The notes below the pieces were generated by a model. The model saw only the letters and a list, made by a program, of their open reading frames with translations, did no database searches and was not told where the DNA came from. This document shows positions 1 to 8,427 of a DNA stretch of 32,615 nt, piece by piece. The DNA is from Lewinellaceae bacterium (GTDB lineage: Bacteria; Bacteroidota; Bacteroidia; Chitinophagales; Saprospiraceae), in NCBI GenBank assembly GCA_947459655.1, contig CANHEE010000022.1, positions 1-32,615 on the forward strand, written 5' to 3'. Position 1 is the stretch's first letter, and each line of letters starts with the position of its first letter. A program made the translations under genes and the position numbers.

Positions 1-534
<534 letters not shown>

Positions 535-692
535 TTAGATGAAATAGTATGGTTTGCTTCGTTAGGGTGAATTGAAGTATCAATTGAAACTTAAAACATG
601 ATTTCGCAGACTAACATACCTTTGAAAGTAACTCGATGGGAGTTATAACGTGATTTGTCCTAGCTTGCTTAACCGGCTTTCAAATTTTGCTG

Positions 693-700
693 CAAAATTA
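693..700 (-). promoter_or_regulatory. Possible -7 element for mdh
   Basis: The minus strand reads TAATTTTG, matching the Bacteroidota TAnnTTTG element. No TTG is seen at the -33 distance, and the leader to the mdh ATG would be about 170 nt, so the assignment is weak. The rest of 520-831 is AT-rich. Apart from this site and the plus-strand element at 777-784, it holds one isolated plus-strand TAnnTTTG at 617-624 and no convincing gene. Confidence 0.25.
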
Positions 701-776
701 CATTTTTTTGACTTAGTGTAAGAAATTATGGGAAGAAATGAGTGTTAAATAAATGATTAGAAAATTTATTTTCGCC

Positions 777-784
777 TATCTTTG
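777..784 (+). promoter_or_regulatory. -7 element (TATCTTTG) upstream of the M43 protease
   Basis: TATCTTTG is an exact TAnnTTTG match, 47 nt upstream of the ATG at 832, the usual leader length in this phylum. A clear TTTG at -33 is missing. Confidence 0.5.
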
Positions 785-831
785 CTATCTGTACGATTTA
801 AAAACATCAAGTTAAATAATCTCTATTTTTT

Positions 832-2433
832 ATGAAGCAATTATTCCTCATGTTAATGGCCTGCTGCGCACTTTCTTTTGCTGCAAATGCCCAGAATATG
901 TCTGAACTCTGTGGTACGAACGATTGGAAAACGCTGTCAGAAAGGTTGATTGAAAACAGAAGATTCATGGAAGCCGGTCATTACAATATTGACAGGAGTA
1001 TCGTGAAATACGTGCCAATCAAGTTCCACCTGATAGCGAGAAAGGATGGCACAAATAGGTTGTCTGAGGCTAGAGTATTTGAAAATTTATGCCAGTTAAA
1101 TAAAGACTATGCAGACCAGAATATGGTTTTTTACATCGCTGACGGCAAGATGAGCTATATCAACGACAACAATGCGTATACCAATCAGAGTAATACGTTT
1201 GGGGCGGCTGCACTGAATGCTGCAAAAGTAAAAAACGCAATCAATATCTACTTCGCCGCTGAAACCCCATCACAGAGCGGTCTCGGTGGAACCACATTGG
1301 GCTATTATTCAACGCAGAATGATTGGTTGGTCATCAGGAATGACCAGGTAAACAACGTATCCGGAACATTGAGTCACGAATTGGGACACTGTTTCAGTCT
1401 CAAACATCCTTTTTCTGGGTGGGACCAGGAATCGTTCCTTCAATGGTATGCAAAAAAATTCAGTAAAGCAGAGAATTGGGGGCAGGTGCCTACATGGTTT
1501 AAGCTCTCTGTAGTAAATAATCTCGCTCCAGATGGTTTTACCAAAATTGAGTGTTTTAACGGCAGTAATTGTGCTACTTCAGGTGATTTTGTATGTGACA
1601 CACCGGCAGACTACAATTTCGGTTTTGGATGGTCGGGCTGTTCTCCATTCAACAGGAGGCTAATTGGCCCTTGTGACAAAGACAGCATTAAGGATACTAT
1701 GGAGGACAACTTTATGGCCTATTTCATTGGTTGTTCAAAATACAAATTTACCACTGAACAAAAAGCATTGATACAGGCCGACTACTATAGTGCAAGAAGA
1801 GCATACATCCGATCTAATTACGTTCCCAAAATTGATGTTATCAGTCAGCAGGCGGCAAATTTATCTCCCAATGGACCGATTATAGTTCAGTTTTACGACA
1901 ATGTATCCCTAAAGTGGGATGATGTTCCCGGAGCTGATGCATACCTCGTGGAAGTTGACAGAACCAGTTCTTTTAATTCTTCTTCTCTATTGCGTTATGT
2001 AGTTGGCAGTAGCAGTTTGACGGTTTTTAAACTTGAACCGAGCAAGACCTATTACTGGCGTGTAATACCTTTCGATGCAGAAGGGGGGACTTGTCTCAAT
2101 CTTAACGATGCTGTAAAAGCCAGGTTTTCAACATCGGCTTTCACCATCGGAACCAGCGATATTGCTGCAATGAACCAGTGGAGTGTGTCTCCCAATCCGG
2201 TTGTTTCGGGTAGTCCGCTTTGGCTGAATATGGATGTACATTCAGGCTTTACTGCGGACATCATTTTGTATAATGCCGTAGGCCAGGAAATCAGAACCCT
2301 TGGACAGCAACAGATTGGAGAAGGTGAAGTGCAGCTTTCAATTGATACGCAAGGTTTAAGCAAGGGTATCTATTATGTACAGCTTCGAAGCACTTCTGGG
2401 ACAGAGAGTAAAAGGGTAATCATTGCAGATTAG
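832..2433 (+). CDS. Secreted M43-like (pappalysin-type) metalloprotease with Fn3-like and type IX sorting domains
   Basis: This is a 533-residue predicted extracellular zinc protease. Residues 1-20 form a signal peptide ending ANA|Q. The zinc site is HELGHCFSLKH at 182-192 (His182, Glu183, His186, His192), followed by the M43-type VCDTPAD at 254-260 and a Met-turn NFMAY at 293-297. Residues about 345-435 resemble a fibronectin type III domain (KTYYWRVIPFD). The last ~85 residues, from SPNPV (453), look like a type A C-terminal sorting domain, which would send the protein through the type IX secretion system to the surface or medium. One oddity is that the metzincin glycine (HExxHxxGxxH) is Ser189 here. 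Several Cys between 241 and 301 could form disulfides. The gene is monocistronic: it has its own -7 element and a terminator just after the stop. The substrate is unknown. Confidence 0.85.
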   Translation: MKQLFLMLMACCALSFAANAQNMSELCGTNDWKTLSERLIENRRFMEAGHYNIDRSIVKYVPIKFHLIARKDGTNRLSEARVFENLCQLNKDYADQNMVFYIADGKMSYINDNNAYTNQSNTFGAAALNAAKVKNAINIYFAAETPSQSGLGGTTLGYYSTQNDWLVIRNDQVNNVSGTLSHELGHCFSLKHPFSGWDQESFLQWYAKKFSKAENWGQVPTWFKLSVVNNLAPDGFTKIECFNGSNCATSGDFVCDTPADYNFGFGWSGCSPFNRRLIGPCDKDSIKDTMEDNFMAYFIGCSKYKFTTEQKALIQADYYSARRAYIRSNYVPKIDVISQQAANLSPNGPIIVQFYDNVSLKWDDVPGADAYLVEVDRTSSFNSSSLLRYVVGSSSLTVFKLEPSKTYYWRVIPFDAEGGTCLNLNDAVKARFSTSAFTIGTSDIAAMNQWSVSPNPVVSGSPLWLNMDVHSGFTADIILYNAVGQEIRTLGQQQIGEGEVQLSIDTQGLSKGIYYVQLRSTSGTESKRVIIAD

Positions 2434-2453
2434 TTTAGGGAAATTATACGAAC

Positions 2454-2483
2454 AACCGCAAAAGGGAAGCTTTTTGCGGTTTT
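2454..2483 (+). terminator. Rho-independent terminator after the M43 protease
   Basis: A 10-bp perfect stem (AACCGCAAAA, 2454-2463, with TTTTGCGGTT, 2472-2481) encloses an 8-nt loop and is followed by T-rich sequence. It sits 20 nt after the protease stop codon. Confidence 0.8.
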
Positions 2484-2608
2484 CTTATTTATATTGTAAT
2501 ATCAACTATTTTGCTTTGCGGTCTTGAGGATAATCTCGGACTTACTTTTTTGTAATATCGATGAGTTTACAAGCCGTGGTGATGGCGAAAAAAAAAGAAA
2601 GAATTTAG

Positions 2609-3568
2609 ATGAGCTTTTTAGATAGGACAGGAAATTTTGAAGTGCTTATTATCGGTGATGTCATGATTGACACTTACCTGAACGGAAGGGTGACGAGAAT
2701 TTCTCCCGAAGCACCAGTTCCGGTAGTAGAATTTCGGTCTAGGGTAGAGCGTCTGGGTGGTGCAGCAAACGTCGCATTAAACATCAAGGCGCTGGATGCT
2801 GTTCCGGTTTTGCTCAGCATCGTCGGAAGTGATGAAAATGCAGGACTTTTCAGGCATTTGCTTCAGAGAGAAAAAATTGACAGCAGTTACATCATAGAAA
2901 TTCCAGGTAGGCAGACCACTATAAAAACTCGGATAATGTCGGGAAACCAGCAGTTGCTGAGAATAGACATGGAAGATACACATGATATTTCAGAAGAGGA
3001 GTCAGCACTTGTACTGGGTCACCTTGAAGAAATATTGCTTTCTCGTAAAATAAAAGTAATCATCATCCAGGATTACAACAAAGGATTACTGACTGCTGAT
3101 TTGATTCAAAAGATCATCCGCTCAGCAAACTCCCAAAATATTCCAATAGCAGTAGACCCGAAGCGGAAAAATTTCTTTGCGTACAGTAATGTTTCCCTTT
3201 TCAAACCCAATCTTAAAGAGATTTCTGAAGCCCTGTCCATGCGTGCAGTACCCCAGATTGACGACTTGTTGCAACTGACAAAAGAGTTGAACAACCGCAT
3301 GCCACATTCAATGACCATGATTACCCTTTCTGACAAAGGTATTTTTACATCCGATGGCATAGAAGCAAGTTTGCGACCCACTCAGCCAAGAGACATCGCC
3401 GATGTCTGCGGAGCAGGGGACTCTGTCATTTCGGTGGCCGCTCTTGGGATTGCTGCTGGAGAGGATATTTCAGAAATTGCTAGGGTAGCAAATGTTGCTG
3501 GAGGACAAGTGTGTGAGGAAATAGGAGTGGTTCCGGTCAACAAAACCAAATTGCTGAGAGAGATATGA
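2609..3568 (+). CDS. rfaE1: PfkB-family kinase, D-glycero-beta-D-manno-heptose-7-phosphate kinase type (RfaE1/HldE N-domain)
   Basis: This 319-residue kinase probably phosphorylates D-glycero-D-manno-heptose 7-phosphate at C1 for ADP-heptose and LPS core synthesis. The N-terminal signature GDVMIDTYLNGRVTRISPEA (residues 16-35) is typical of the HldE kinase domain, and GGAANVALN at 50-58 is the PfkB substrate motif. DYNKGLLT (155-162) and DPK (183-185) follow. The catalytic anion-hole motif is DVCGAGD (265-271) with Asp271 as base; a Cys replaces the common Thr. The length fits a stand-alone kinase; no nucleotidyltransferase half is attached or adjacent. The stop overlaps the nth start by ATGA, so the two are translationally coupled. 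Another sugar kinase of the same subfamily cannot be excluded. Confidence 0.82.
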   Translation: MSFLDRTGNFEVLIIGDVMIDTYLNGRVTRISPEAPVPVVEFRSRVERLGGAANVALNIKALDAVPVLLSIVGSDENAGLFRHLLQREKIDSSYIIEIPGRQTTIKTRIMSGNQQLLRIDMEDTHDISEEESALVLGHLEEILLSRKIKVIIIQDYNKGLLTADLIQKIIRSANSQNIPIAVDPKRKNFFAYSNVSLFKPNLKEISEALSMRAVPQIDDLLQLTKELNNRMPHSMTMITLSDKGIFTSDGIEASLRPTQPRDIADVCGAGDSVISVAALGIAAGEDISEIARVANVAGGQVCEEIGVVPVNKTKLLREI

Positions 3569-4203
3569 GCAGGAAAAAAATGACCAAACCTGAAAATATC
3601 GTTGCCATATTGGAGGAGCTTTACCCGGAGACACCCATTCCCCTAGATTTTCAAAATGCCTTTACGCTGCTGGTTGCAGTGTTGCTTTCTGCGCAGTGCA
3701 CGGATGAAAGGGTGAATAAGGTTACTCCTGCACTCTTCGCGCTTGCCAATAACCCACACGATATGGCCAAATTGGATGTGGCGCAAATCAGAGACATCAT
3801 CAGGCCCTGCGGACTTTCTCCACGCAAGTCGCAGGCTATAAAAGATTTATCGGTCATTTTGATTGAAAGATACAATGGCGAGGTTCCCCGCTCCTTCGAT
3901 GCCCTTGAGTCGCTACCCGGGGTAGGTCACAAGACGGCATCGGTGGTGATGTCACAATGGTTTGGTGAGCCTGCATTTCCTGTCGATACGCATATTCACC
4001 GCCTTGCTCGTCGCTGGGGTTTAAGTGAAGCCCGCAACGTGGAGCAGACAGAAGCCGACCTGAAAAAGGTTTTCCCAAAAACATTGTGGAATAAACTGCA
4101 TCTTCAGATTATATTTTACGGTAGGGAATATTGTAAGGCCCGCGGCCACCAATTTGAGAAATGTCCCATATGCACGCTTTATGGTAATGAGGCCAATTCC
4201 TGA
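3565..4203 (+). CDS. nth: Endonuclease III (DNA glycosylase/AP lyase) with an incomplete Fe-S cysteine set
   Basis: This is a 212-residue base-excision repair enzyme that removes oxidised pyrimidines and nicks abasic sites. LLSAQCTDERVN (40-51) is the family signature. The helix-hairpin-helix LPGVGHKTASVV (117-128) carries the catalytic Lys123, and VDTHIHRLARR (140-150) the catalytic Asp141. The C-terminal cluster loop normally reads C-x6-C-x2-C-x5-C. Here only Cys190, Cys200 and Cys203 are present, spaced C-x9-C-x2-C, and the protein ends nine residues later without a fourth Cys. The 4Fe-4S cluster may therefore be absent or liganded differently. The start codon overlaps the preceding kinase stop (ATGA). 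Confidence 0.93.
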   Translation: MSRKKMTKPENIVAILEELYPETPIPLDFQNAFTLLVAVLLSAQCTDERVNKVTPALFALANNPHDMAKLDVAQIRDIIRPCGLSPRKSQAIKDLSVILIERYNGEVPRSFDALESLPGVGHKTASVVMSQWFGEPAFPVDTHIHRLARRWGLSEARNVEQTEADLKKVFPKTLWNKLHLQIIFYGREYCKARGHQFEKCPICTLYGNEANS

Positions 4204-4347
4204 TGTAATGTGGTACTCATTTTCACAATTCAAAGTGCAGAGAGCAACTAAGGAGCTAATTTATTCGTAATGACAAAATAACACCTGTGTGGTTTTTCTT
4301 TTGTGAAAAATCGAATTACTTTTTAAATTTTCAAAAAACAATTTAAA

Positions 4348-4701
4348 ATGAAAATCTTAGTAGTATTTACTGTGCTATTGCTCGTTTTTTCATCATGTCT
4401 GTACAAGAATGAAGAGGACATTACAGGAATTTGTGACACATCAGCCGTGAAGTATAGCACTGATATAGTGAGGATTATGGACGAAAACTGCAATGGTTGC
4501 CATTCAACTGATCAACATCAGGGTAAAGTAATTTTGGATACTTATGCCCAAACCGTTGTTCATGTCAAGAACGGCAAGTTGATGGGTTCTATTCTCCATA
4601 AATCAGGTTATGATGCAATGCCGAAAAATGCAGCAAAGCTGGATAATTGTTCGATTGCCACACTAAATGCGTGGATTAAGGCAGGTTATCCGAACAATTA
4701 A
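4348..4701 (+). CDS. Small lipoprotein with a c-type haem motif
   Basis: This is a 117-residue predicted envelope lipoprotein. A signal sequence ends in a lipobox with Cys17 (VFSSC). A single CNGCH (48-52) is a canonical c-type haem attachment motif, and Met91 in AMPKN is a candidate sixth ligand. The layout (haem near the N-terminus, then a stretch ending LNAWIKAGYP) recalls the small cytochrome domain found in planctomycete-type cytochromes and many Bacteroidota lipoproteins. The residues after Cys17 (LYKNEED) are acidic, reminiscent of surface-export signals in this phylum, but that is inference. It is the first gene of a four-gene cluster with OB-fold, YceI and DUF5777 proteins. The electron partner is unknown. 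Confidence 0.75.
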   Translation: MKILVVFTVLLLVFSSCLYKNEEDITGICDTSAVKYSTDIVRIMDENCNGCHSTDQHQGKVILDTYAQTVVHVKNGKLMGSILHKSGYDAMPKNAAKLDNCSIATLNAWIKAGYPNN

Positions 4702-4737
4702 TGGTATCAATAAAATGTTAATTCATAAAGTTTACTG

Positions 4738-5157
4738 ATGATGAAAGCAAAGAAGGTATTGATTGTTCTGGCAATTTTAGGAATTGCAGGAGCCGTTTAT
4801 GTGGCCTACGAGTGGAATAGGAAAAACCCAAGTATGGCGACTGCAAAAGAGGACTTGAGCATAGACGCTAAAGCTTTATATGAAGAATTTGCCCTGAATG
4901 AATCTGCCGCAAGTATCAAATATATTGATAAGGTGATTTTGGTTCGTGGAGTTGTCTCATCAGTCGATAAGAGCAATGGGCAAGTTGCGATAATGTTGGA
5001 CACAGGTGATCCACTTGGTGCCGTGATGTGTCAACTTGACCCTGAAATCAGTCAGAATAGTGAAGAATTCAAAGAAGGAGATCAAGTCAAATTTAAAGGC
5101 ACCTGCAGTGGTTTTATGACTGATGTTCAGATTTCAAGGTGTGCAGTAGTCAGGTGA
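4738..5157 (+). CDS. Membrane-anchored OB-fold protein (tRNA_anti-like)
   Basis: This 139-residue protein has an N-terminal hydrophobic segment at about residues 6-25, probably a membrane anchor or uncleaved signal. The rest resembles the tRNA_anti-like OB-fold family (a small envelope OB domain, despite the name), with the pattern KVILVRGVVSSVD, then VAIMLDTGD, then EGDQVKFKGTCSGF. Two Cys (near residues 117 and 135) could pair. No catalytic residues are evident. It lies 36 bp after the haem lipoprotein and 83 bp before yceI, so co-transcription is likely. The role is unknown; similar OB-fold proteins usually bind ligands or stabilise partners. Confidence 0.65.
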   Translation: MMKAKKVLIVLAILGIAGAVYVAYEWNRKNPSMATAKEDLSIDAKALYEEFALNESAASIKYIDKVILVRGVVSSVDKSNGQVAIMLDTGDPLGAVMCQLDPEISQNSEEFKEGDQVKFKGTCSGFMTDVQISRCAVVR

Positions 5158-5240
5158 TAATGGGTGGCAGCTAAATTTATATTCAAATTAGCCGACTCTC
5201 ATCATCAAGTATCAATCATTTTAACTTACAACAGATTTAT

Positions 5241-5792
5241 ATGAAAAAGTTGCTTTTTACGCTGCTGATGAGTGGCGCCTTTTTCTCGCTTCAGGCTCAA
5301 AAATATTTTACCAAAACAGGAAATATTTCTTTCAGCGCTACTTCGTCTATCGAAGCCATTGAGGCCAGTACCCGTACTGCTTCTTGCGTAGTCGATGCTG
5401 CGACAGGTAATATTGAATTCGCGGTGCTCATCAAAACGTTTCAGTTTGAAAAGGCACTGATGCAGGAGCATTTTAATGAGAACTATATGGAATCCGATAA
5501 GTATCCTAAGGGGTCATTCAAAGGCAAAATAGATAACATCAGGGACATTAAGTTCAATAAAGATGGATCCTATAAGGCAAAAGTCAGTGGAGTATTAGAG
5601 ATTCATGGTGTTTCAAAGCCAGTCTCAACAACTGCCGATTTTACGATTGGAGGTGGTAAAATTAAGGCAAACGCCAACTTCTCAGTTGCTTTGGCCGATT
5701 ACAACATCAAAATTCCCGGAGCCGTATCAGATAAAATTTCGAAATCTGCCAAAATCAGTGTAGTTGCTGACTTTCAGGAATTAAAAAAATAA
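5241..5792 (+). CDS. YceI-family periplasmic lipid-binding protein
   Basis: This 183-residue protein has a signal peptide ending SLQAQ (about residue 19-20). The mature part matches YceI: an N-terminal TGNISFSATSSIEAIEAS strand pair, then MESDKYPKGSFKGKI, VSGVLEIHGVSKPV and a C-terminal VSDKISKSAKISV. YceI proteins form a lipocalin-like beta-barrel that binds polyisoprenoids or quinone-like lipids in the periplasm. The gap to the next gene is only 12 bp. With a haem protein and a barrel as neighbours, a role with redox-active lipid is possible but not shown. Confidence 0.85.
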   Translation: MKKLLFTLLMSGAFFSLQAQKYFTKTGNISFSATSSIEAIEASTRTASCVVDAATGNIEFAVLIKTFQFEKALMQEHFNENYMESDKYPKGSFKGKIDNIRDIKFNKDGSYKAKVSGVLEIHGVSKPVSTTADFTIGGGKIKANANFSVALADYNIKIPGAVSDKISKSAKISVVADFQELKK

Positions 5793-5804
5793 AAACAAAT
5801 ACGC

Positions 5805-6686
5805 ATGAAACCAATTTTAACGATTCTTTCTGTTTTGTTGTGTTTTCCGTTGTTTGGTCAGGATGATATGTTGTCCTTGCTGGGTGAAGAGAAAACGTCA
5901 GATTTTGCGACCGCAGCTTTTAAAACCAACCGGGTCATCAATGGCCATTCCATTGAGAATACAGCCAAAGGAGTAATGGATTTCAAAATCAACCACCGAT
6001 TCGGTACTGTAAATGGTGGAGTGTATGAACTCTTTGGAATTGACCAGGCCTATGTGCGTTTTGGATTTGATTATGGAATTACTGATCGTTTGATGGTTGG
6101 TGTTGGCCGCAATAGTTATGAGAAAGTGTACGATGGCTTTGTAAAGTACAGGATTCTCAGACAGCAAACCGGAAAGCGAAACATTCCCCTAAGCATTAGT
6201 TATATGGGTAATATTGATTACAAGACTGTAGAGTGGAATAACCCGGTTTTTAGCGGTGATCCATGGCTGCGAACCTACTATACCCAGCAATTTTTGATAG
6301 CACGGAAGTTCAGCAGCTGGACCAGTGTTCAGATTATGCCGACGTGGGTGCATAGAAATCTGACAGCAACCAAGGCAGAGAAAAATGATATATTCCTGAT
6401 TGGAATTGCTGCAAGACAAAAAATAAGCAACAGAATTGCGATCAATGCGGAATATACTTATGCCTTTCCAAATCAGCTTGCATTGGACATTGTTCCTACA
6501 TTGTCGCTTGGTGTAGATATTGAAACGGGTGGTCACGTCTTTCAGTTGATGCTGACCAACTCCAATGGCACCGACCACAGAAGTTTTCTTACCGAGGCAA
6601 ACCAGAAATGGCGAGATGGAGGCATCAGATTTGGTTTTAATGTTTCTCGGGTATTTACCATAGTCAAACCCAAACCGATGCTTTGA
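5805..6686 (+). CDS. DUF5777-like outer-membrane beta-barrel protein
   Basis: This 293-residue protein has a signal peptide ending PLFGQ. The remainder alternates hydrophobic and polar residues with aromatic girdles, as in outer-membrane barrels, and ends in a beta strand rich in Phe and Val. ENTAKGVMDFKINHRFG near the start, then VYELFGIDQAYVRFGFDYG, is the pattern I associate with DUF5777 proteins of Bacteroidota. It is the last gene of the 4348-6686 cluster, followed at once by a strong terminator. I cannot name a substrate; a porin-like or scaffolding role for the upstream lipoprotein and YceI is inference. Confidence 0.7.
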   Translation: MKPILTILSVLLCFPLFGQDDMLSLLGEEKTSDFATAAFKTNRVINGHSIENTAKGVMDFKINHRFGTVNGGVYELFGIDQAYVRFGFDYGITDRLMVGVGRNSYEKVYDGFVKYRILRQQTGKRNIPLSISYMGNIDYKTVEWNNPVFSGDPWLRTYYTQQFLIARKFSSWTSVQIMPTWVHRNLTATKAEKNDIFLIGIAARQKISNRIAINAEYTYAFPNQLALDIVPTLSLGVDIETGGHVFQLMLTNSNGTDHRSFLTEANQKWRDGGIRFGFNVSRVFTIVKPKPML

Positions 6687-6700
6687 TTCAGAAAAAATTT

Positions 6701-6742
6701 AAAATGACGAAAACGGCTCCTGCTGTTTTCGTCATTTTTTTT
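6701..6742 (+). terminator. Strong Rho-independent terminator after the envelope cluster
   Basis: A 14-bp perfect stem (AAAATGACGAAAAC at 6701-6714 with GTTTTCGTCATTTT at 6725-6738) has a 10-nt loop and a run of T to 6742. It begins 15 nt after the DUF5777 stop and separates it from the next lipoprotein unit. Confidence 0.9.
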
Positions 6743-6774
6743 GTTTGACCGGTTCATCGTTGTATTTTTTTGCA

Positions 6775-6782
6775 TACATTTG
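6775..6782 (+). promoter_or_regulatory. -7 element (TACATTTG) for the lipoprotein/DUF5723 pair
   Basis: TACATTTG is an exact TAnnTTTG match, 59 nt before the ATG at 6842 and just after a terminator. It also argues that translation begins at 6842 and not at an upstream in-frame codon. A -33 TTTG occurs at 6744-6747 but is too far (27 nt) to be convincing. Confidence 0.5.
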
Positions 6783-6841
6783 TTTCTGTAGGAAGGGTAG
6801 AAATTACACTATCTGATACAACTCTACACACAATTTTCCAT

Positions 6842-8377
6842 ATGAAAAGAAATATATTGCTTTTACTGCTTGTAGCACTGCTCGCACTCCAGGGATGCAA
6901 AATTCAGGAGGACCTCAACGACCTTAAAGATGCGTACGGCCCTGAGTTGGCATTGCCGTTATTTCATAGTAAGTTCACGATGCCCGACATTGTGGGTTCA
7001 AGAAATGCCTCTACCCTAATAATTGCTCCTGATGGCAATATGAACCTTTTCTACAAGAGCAATTTTACGGAAAGAAAAGCCAGCGATATCCTCAAGATTT
7101 TTGGTAATTCCATTATTCCCCTCAATTTTCAGGATTCCGTAACCTATTCCAGGGCATTGTATTCTCAGGAAATGGTCATACAGAAAATTGACTATAAAAA
7201 GGGAACAACACTTGGAATGGGAGTCCAGCTTCTGACACCAAACATTACTGACCCGATTAACCTCAAGATTTGGATTCCGACCCTAGTCAAAGCCGGAAAA
7301 CCATTCGAATTATCATATACTGGTGCGATTCCGACTTCCAGTTTTTTACCGCTCACCGTAGGAGTTGACCTTTTTGGTTACAGACTGACACCTTTCCCTG
7401 CCAATTCGGATTCTATACAACTTCGTTACAGGGCATACACTACAAAGGGTGTTCCTGTAAAAATCAGTGTTCTTGGAGCAGTTGCTAATCCTGCCTTTGA
7501 TTATGTCGAGGGATTTATGTCAAAGCGTGATATTCAGATTGACAATGGTCAGGTGGATGTTTCCATCTACAACCAGATTGTCAAAGGAGATTTGAAGTTC
7601 TCAGATCCCAAAATATCGGTACTGGTTGAAAACTCCTACGGCTATCCGATGCGGACAAAAGTAAATCTGGTGAAGGCAATCTCCAAAAGGGGAGATACCA
7701 TCGCGTTGGTCGCCAGCAATCTGATCAATGACGGATTTGATTTTCCCTACCCGACATTGAACGAAGTAGGGGTTACAAAAAAAATGCGTTTTGATTTTAC
7801 CAATGCCAATTCCAACATAAAAGAATTGCTGAATGCGGGTCCGAATACCATTTTGTACAGTATTGATGCTGTTGCAAACCCTCTGGGCCTGAAGGCCAAT
7901 GGTTTCATGACAGATTCGACGACGCTTCGGATTGGGTTGGAAGTAAATATTCCATTGCTGGGTTCAGCATCCAATTTTCAGGGCAGCGACACAATACGTA
8001 ACATCAATCTAAAAGATTTGGAAAATGTTGAATCCGCAGAGTTTAAATTTGTATCGGACAATGAACTCCCTGTCGGAATAATGTTGGAAGGCATTTTTTT
8101 GGATGGTAACGGGCAGGTACTGGACAAGCTTACCGATTTGCCTTTCAAGCTGGTAGAATCAGCAAAGGTTAACATTACGGGTGACGTCATTGAGTCCACT
8201 CACAACGAGACTTTCATTCCGGTGTCTGCGGATAAATTTTCGCGAATCAAGGAGGCAAAACAGCTGATTCTTGCGGGGAGTTTTTCCACATATGATCAGG
8301 GGAAACGAGAGGTGCGCATTTTATCGACTCAGCAGGTTAACCTTAGGTGTGGTTTGAAAATTATTCCTAAAATTTAA
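6842..8377 (+). CDS. Large lipoprotein of unknown function
   Basis: I do not recognise a named family for this 511-residue protein. A poly-Leu signal ends in the lipobox ALQGC (Cys19), so it should be an outer-membrane lipoprotein. The rest is beta-rich with no Cys until near the end, no enzyme motif, and repeated stretches of the type 'hydrophobic strand - Asn/Asp turn - strand', suggesting beta-sandwich domains. I chose the ATG at 6842 because it alone gives a good signal peptide and lies at a normal distance from the -7 element at 6775. It is followed 50 bp later by a DUF5723-like barrel, an arrangement consistent with a lipoprotein/barrel pair. The function is unknown. Confidence 0.7.
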   Translation: MKRNILLLLLVALLALQGCKIQEDLNDLKDAYGPELALPLFHSKFTMPDIVGSRNASTLIIAPDGNMNLFYKSNFTERKASDILKIFGNSIIPLNFQDSVTYSRALYSQEMVIQKIDYKKGTTLGMGVQLLTPNITDPINLKIWIPTLVKAGKPFELSYTGAIPTSSFLPLTVGVDLFGYRLTPFPANSDSIQLRYRAYTTKGVPVKISVLGAVANPAFDYVEGFMSKRDIQIDNGQVDVSIYNQIVKGDLKFSDPKISVLVENSYGYPMRTKVNLVKAISKRGDTIALVASNLINDGFDFPYPTLNEVGVTKKMRFDFTNANSNIKELLNAGPNTILYSIDAVANPLGLKANGFMTDSTTLRIGLEVNIPLLGSASNFQGSDTIRNINLKDLENVESAEFKFVSDNELPVGIMLEGIFLDGNGQVLDKLTDLPFKLVESAKVNITGDVIESTHNETFIPVSADKFSRIKEAKQLILAGSFSTYDQGKREVRILSTQQVNLRCGLKIIPKI

Positions 8378-8427
8378 TTGTATCTGAAGACGCCAGGTCA
8401 CTAAGCAGACCGTTAATTAAGGTTATA

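Noticed and set aside
4286-4303. ACACCTGTGTGGTTTTTC before the haem lipoprotein as a terminator for nth
   Set aside because: The arms do not pair over more than four bases; the T-run alone is not evidence.
8399-8413. Short similarity (ACTAA[G/A]CAGACCGT) to 15690-15703, both in intergenic DNA near gene starts
   Set aside because: It is only about 14 bp with one mismatch, in different contexts and orientations relative to genes. Not enough for a shared regulatory site.
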